NCBI GenBank assembly: GCA_964567785.1
Contig: CAZMOK010000091.1
Span: 1-9,100 of the forward strand
DNA: 9,100 nt
From: CAZMOK01 sp964567785
GTDB taxonomy: Bacteria; Bacteroidota; Bacteroidia; Bacteroidales; JAGOPY01
Reading direction: 5' to 3'
The notes beneath the pieces were generated by a model that ran no database searches, was not told where the DNA came from, and was given only the letters and a program-made list of their open reading frames with translations. This document shows positions 6,424 to 9,100 of the stretch, piece after piece (the stretch's first letter is position 1; each line of letters starts with the position of its first letter). The position numbers and the translations under genes are program-made.

Positions 6424-8992
6424 GACTATGAAAAAATCCGGACTACTACTCGCAATTCTTGTGCTGCTTTTTACCTCATCAGGATTCCCCCAGGGTGTGG
6501 CGATCAACAATGATCAATCTGCTCCGGATCCATCTGCGATCCTGGATGTAAAATCAACCGAACTTGGATTTCTGGTGCCGCGCATGACCGTTGCCCAGGC
6601 CTATGCCATCCCGAACCCGGTGCAGGGACTGCTTATCTATGCAACCGATGTTGGAAGCTTTTTGTACTATGAACACAACAACTGGCAGTATCTGACCAGC
6701 GAGTTTTCAGAAATGATCGCAGATTTTGATTTTGATACAAAGATCACCACAGGCAACGGAGTGTATCCGGATGATGATTTGATAGAGATCTATAACGGGA
6801 GCTATACTTCGCCCAGCTTCCGGATCGATTCCTTACGGATTGAACCATTGAAGGGGAGTTTACTGATAGGAAGGGATGCCGGGCGGAATGCTTCCCAGCT
6901 TCAGGACATCATTGCCATTGGCGATTGCACGCTGGTCAATAACATTGGATACTACAATATTGCCATTGGTGAGAAAAGCCTGCTCAACAATAACAATGGA
7001 TATGAAAACATCGCCCTCGGCGGGTATGCTTTATCCAGCAATATCGACGGCGCAGCCAACCTGGCTGTGGGGCGGTTTTCCCTGTATGAAAATCAGTCGG
7101 GTTCCAATAATGTAGCCCTGGGGGCCAGTGCCATGCTTGGCAACACCTCGGGAAGTTACAATGTCGCGGTCGGGACATCGGCTATGTCATTTCCCTCCAC
7201 CGGCAATCAGAATACTGCTGTCGGATGGTTTTCGATGGCATATAATTCAAGCGGTTATGAAAACACAGCGGTAGGGGCGAATTCACTCTGGATGAATTCC
7301 ACCGGAGCCAGGAATAGTGCCATGGGCCAAAATTCCATGTACACTAACAAATTTGGTAATTACAATGTGGCGCTGGGTTATGCCTCCCTGTTCAGCGATA
7401 CCGTCAGCACGAACAGTATTGCCATAGGTTCCTGGGCACTTGAAAACAACCTGGGTGGTATCTCGAATGTGGTGGTCGGGACCAGGGCGGCATCCAAGGG
7501 TTCCGGACAACAAGACATTGTGGCGATTGGAGATTCTGCATTGATGCTTAACCAGAAACCCGGTAATGTGGCCATCGGGAGCAAGGCAGCACACCTGAAT
7601 ACAAGTGGAGAAGGGCTGACAGCTTTAGGCATGAGCGCTTTGGCAAGTAACTCAACCGGTTCATTGAACACAGCGGTTGGATATGGAACATTGTCGTCGA
7701 ATGCCGGAGGCTTTGGAAATACAGCCATGGGATACACTGCAATGATCGTCAACACTGCCGGAAACTATAATACGGCTTATGGCTGCCAGGCGTTGTGGAC
7801 CAATGGTGCTTCACATAATAATACTGCAGTTGGGGCAAATGCCTTGCTGGCGAATAATTCCGGAAACGACAATGTGGCGGTGGGATTTGCATCGCTGAGT
7901 GAAAACACAACCGGCCGGTGTAATGTCGCCATCGGTTCGGTAGCGCTGGCCGAAAATTCCACCAACTCATATCTTGTAGCGGTCGGTGATTCCGCCCTGT
8001 ACAACAACGGGACAGGGGCAAGTGCACAGGAAGGCGATCAGAATACAGCCATCGGTTCCAAAGCATTGTTTGGAAATACCAGGGGGTATCTGAACACTGC
8101 CCTGGGAAACCAGGCAGCCTACAGTAACACTACAGGCCATCATCTTACCGCCCTTGGTGCGCTTGCCTTATCAAACAATCTGGATGGCGAATACAACACC
8201 ACTGCAGGGGTCAGTTCAATGGCCTACAACACCAGCGGTTCGTACAATACTGCATTGGGTAACAAAGCTTTGCATTTCAACCAGGGAGGATATTACTCCA
8301 CGGCCATTGGAATGGAGGCCCTGGCTTCTAACCTTGTGTCGTACAACACAGCGGTAGGATACCAGGCATTATTTGGGAATACCACCGGCATCAGGAACAC
8401 GGCCCTGGGCATCCAGGCAGGGACAACAAATAAGTCGGGGTATTACAATACCATTATCGGTTCGTACGCGAATACGGGTGACACATCTTACAGCAACTCC
8501 GTAGCACTTGGTGATGCAGTGGTGGTCACCGCCAGCAACCAGGTGCGTATCGGCGACGGCGCGGTAACCAGCATCGGTGGCTATGCCAACTGGACCAACC
8601 TTTCCGACAAGAGATTCAAGAAGAATGTAAGGCAGGATGTGCCGGGGCTTGAGTTCATTATGTTACTGGAGCCGGTAAGTTACAACATGGATATCCGGGC
8701 GCTCAATGATTTCCTGGGCGTCGATCACCATGAGAAAGCAGAGGTGTACGCAAGGTCAGGGAAAGGGCATACATTCTTCAGCGGTTTCATTGCCCAGGAT
8801 GTTGAAAAGGCAGCTAAATCGGTCGATTTCGACTTCAGCGGTGTGGATGCGCCGGCAAATGATGGTGATACATATGGTTTGCGTTATGCCGAATTTGTGG
8901 TGCCGCTGGTAAAGGCCGTCCAGGAGCAGCAGGAGTTGATTGAGAAGTTGCAGGCGGAGGTTGAGGAGTTGAAACGGGAGGTTGGGAGGTAG
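6422..8992 (+). CDS. Secreted YadA-head-like fibre protein with S74 intramolecular chaperone (tail fiber domain-containing protein)
   Basis: This 856-residue protein (850 if the ATG at 6428 is used, giving MKKSGLLLAI...) looks like an extracellular trimeric fibre. A signal peptide ends near residue 24 (SSGFPQ). Residues ~25-95 are the Bacteroidota leader module marked by PSAILDVKST, GFLVPRMT and GLLIYATD. Residues 161-691 are 31 beta-roll units: one 16-residue unit, then 30 averaging 17 residues with consensus NTAVGxxALxxNxxG. A neck with NQVRIGDGAVTSIGG leads to the S74 chaperone at 728-856. It has the Ser728-Asp-Lys-Arg-Phe-Lys733 motif, GFIAQDVE at ~788 and a C-terminal coiled coil (EKLQAEVEELKREV). 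In phage tailspikes this domain drives trimer folding and cleaves itself just before that serine. No T9SS sorting domain, lipobox or beta-barrel anchor is seen, so surface attachment is unexplained. The array encodes a periodic 51-nt pattern, but the units are well diverged. The name does not imply a phage. Confidence 0.92.
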   Translation: MTMKKSGLLLAILVLLFTSSGFPQGVAINNDQSAPDPSAILDVKSTELGFLVPRMTVAQAYAIPNPVQGLLIYATDVGSFLYYEHNNWQYLTSEFSEMIADFDFDTKITTGNGVYPDDDLIEIYNGSYTSPSFRIDSLRIEPLKGSLLIGRDAGRNASQLQDIIAIGDCTLVNNIGYYNIAIGEKSLLNNNNGYENIALGGYALSSNIDGAANLAVGRFSLYENQSGSNNVALGASAMLGNTSGSYNVAVGTSAMSFPSTGNQNTAVGWFSMAYNSSGYENTAVGANSLWMNSTGARNSAMGQNSMYTNKFGNYNVALGYASLFSDTVSTNSIAIGSWALENNLGGISNVVVGTRAASKGSGQQDIVAIGDSALMLNQKPGNVAIGSKAAHLNTSGEGLTALGMSALASNSTGSLNTAVGYGTLSSNAGGFGNTAMGYTAMIVNTAGNYNTAYGCQALWTNGASHNNTAVGANALLANNSGNDNVAVGFASLSENTTGRCNVAIGSVALAENSTNSYLVAVGDSALYNNGTGASAQEGDQNTAIGSKALFGNTRGYLNTALGNQAAYSNTTGHHLTALGALALSNNLDGEYNTTAGVSSMAYNTSGSYNTALGNKALHFNQGGYYSTAIGMEALASNLVSYNTAVGYQALFGNTTGIRNTALGIQAGTTNKSGYYNTIIGSYANTGDTSYSNSVALGDAVVVTASNQVRIGDGAVTSIGGYANWTNLSDKRFKKNVRQDVPGLEFIMLLEPVSYNMDIRALNDFLGVDHHEKAEVYARSGKGHTFFSGFIAQDVEKAAKSVDFDFSGVDAPANDGDTYGLRYAEFVVPLVKAVQEQQELIEKLQAEVEELKREVGR
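6902..8494 (+). repeat. Coding array of 31 units, mostly 17 residues (51 nt)
   Basis: Starting at Gln161, one 16-residue unit (QDIIAIGDCTLVNNIG) is followed from Tyr177 to Ser691 by exactly 30 units. All are 17 residues except five: unit 12 (18), unit 13 (15), unit 21 (23), unit 28 (16) and unit 30 (18). Together these give the observed 515 residues. Core positions are N-T/V-A-hydrophobic-G, then A/S-L/M five to six residues on, then N and a closing G. YadA-type head repeats are usually about 14 residues; here the loop holding the N is longer. The unit DNA is diverged, so recent slippage is unlikely. Confidence 0.9.
8603..8989 (+). other. S74-type intramolecular chaperone domain (part of the fibre protein)
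   Basis: Residues 728-856 of the fibre protein match the Peptidase_S74 pattern: SDxRxK at the start, a LEPVSYNMD strand, then GFIAQDVEKAAK and LRYAEFVVPLVKAVQEQQ running into a leucine-rich coiled coil. The Ser728 and Lys733 expected for self-cleavage are both present. Cleavage would release about 129 residues and leave a fibre ending in the neck region. This is predicted from the motif only. Confidence 0.85.
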
Positions 8993-9017
8993 ATAGGTGG
9001 GTAGGTGGACAGGTGGA
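8986..9017 (+). repeat. G-rich 8-bp tandem repeat across the fibre gene stop codon
   Basis: Four 8-bp units run in register: GAGGTAGA, TAGGTGGG, TAGGTGGA and CAGGTGGA. The first is degenerate and contains the TAG stop at 8990-8992. The + strand has eight GG-containing runs within about 30 bases, so a two-tier G-quadruplex is possible in DNA or in the mRNA 3' end. The function is unknown. Confidence 0.6.
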
Positions 9018-9100
9018 GGCTGATCATTAGGCAACGAAATAAATCCAGAAAAAAACCTATCTTAGAAGTCCAAAACCACTCAGGAAAACCCATCCTGTAT
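9018..9100. other. Window end, no feature recognised
   Basis: This A-rich stretch follows the G-rich repeat. I see no hairpin with a T-tract, no promoter pair and no supported reading frame on either strand. The open frames entering from the minus strand are antisense to the fibre gene's coiled coil and show no protein character. Confidence 0.4.

Noticed and set aside
7378..7755. 125-residue minus-strand frame inside the fibre repeat array (others at 7283-7594 and 7749-8066)
   Set aside because: Their P/A-rich recurring peptides are the reverse reading of the 51-nt coding repeat, so length alone is not evidence of a gene.
6902..8494. Regular 51-nt spacing considered as a CRISPR or non-coding satellite
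   Set aside because: The period is conserved at protein level within one open frame, the DNA units are diverged and there is no repeat-spacer alternation.
6422..8992. Prophage tail fibre gene
   Set aside because: It has a signal peptide and a Bacteroidota leader module, and there are no phage structural, lysis or integrase genes nearby.
8756..9093. Minus-strand frames (8756-9034 and 8884-9093) at the window end
   Set aside because: Both are antisense to the chaperone and coiled-coil region and to the G-rich repeat (hence runs such as HLSTYPPIYLP), with no protein family character.

Overview
The window reads as chromosomal DNA of a Bacteroidota (Bacteroidetes) bacterium. Three things point there: a protein ending in a type IX secretion system (T9SS) type A sorting domain, a complete hybrid two-component system (HTCS) regulator of the kind almost confined to this phylum, and translation starts with A-rich leaders but no convincing Shine-Dalgarno sequence. 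I cannot place it below phylum level. All three genes lie on the + strand and fill about 93% of the window. I see no tRNA, rRNA, CRISPR array, insertion sequence or phage structural module.

Layout. Positions 1-176 are a non-coding lead-in. Positions 177-1910 encode a secreted modular protein: signal peptide, propeller-like N-terminal half, two carboxypeptidase-regulatory/Cna-B-like beta-sandwich domains, then the T9SS sorting domain. A 12-bp-stem hairpin follows at 1928-1963, then a spacer with small dyads. Positions 2186-6268 encode a 1360-residue HTCS: signal peptide, two-component-regulator propeller sensor, Y_Y_Y domain, one transmembrane helix, HisKA, HATPase, receiver and AraC-type DNA-binding domain. 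All key catalytic residues are present. The 153-bp gap after it (6269-6421) is the most informative non-coding stretch. It holds two back-to-back 21-bp imperfect direct repeats with the geometry of AraC-family half-sites, a near-consensus Bacteroidota -7 element and a 14-bp perfect palindrome touching the next start. Positions 6422-8992 encode a secreted fibre-like protein. It has exactly 30 consecutive units of about 17 residues related to the YadA/Hep-Hag beta-roll, and it ends in an S74-type intramolecular chaperone with its Ser-Lys cleavage motif and a terminal coiled coil. A G-rich 8-bp tandem repeat runs across its stop codon, and the last 80 bp hold nothing I recognise.

How the parts may fit (inference). 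The HTCS senses a periplasmic ligand with its propeller and acts on DNA through its AraC domain. HTCS regulators usually sit beside polysaccharide-utilisation genes (susC/susD, glycoside hydrolases), and none is in this window. The nearest candidate target is the fibre gene, whose upstream region carries the AraC-like repeat. A sensor-controlled surface or released fibre is the best candidate for something new here, but it rests on one repeat pair and on adjacency. The individual protein families are known.
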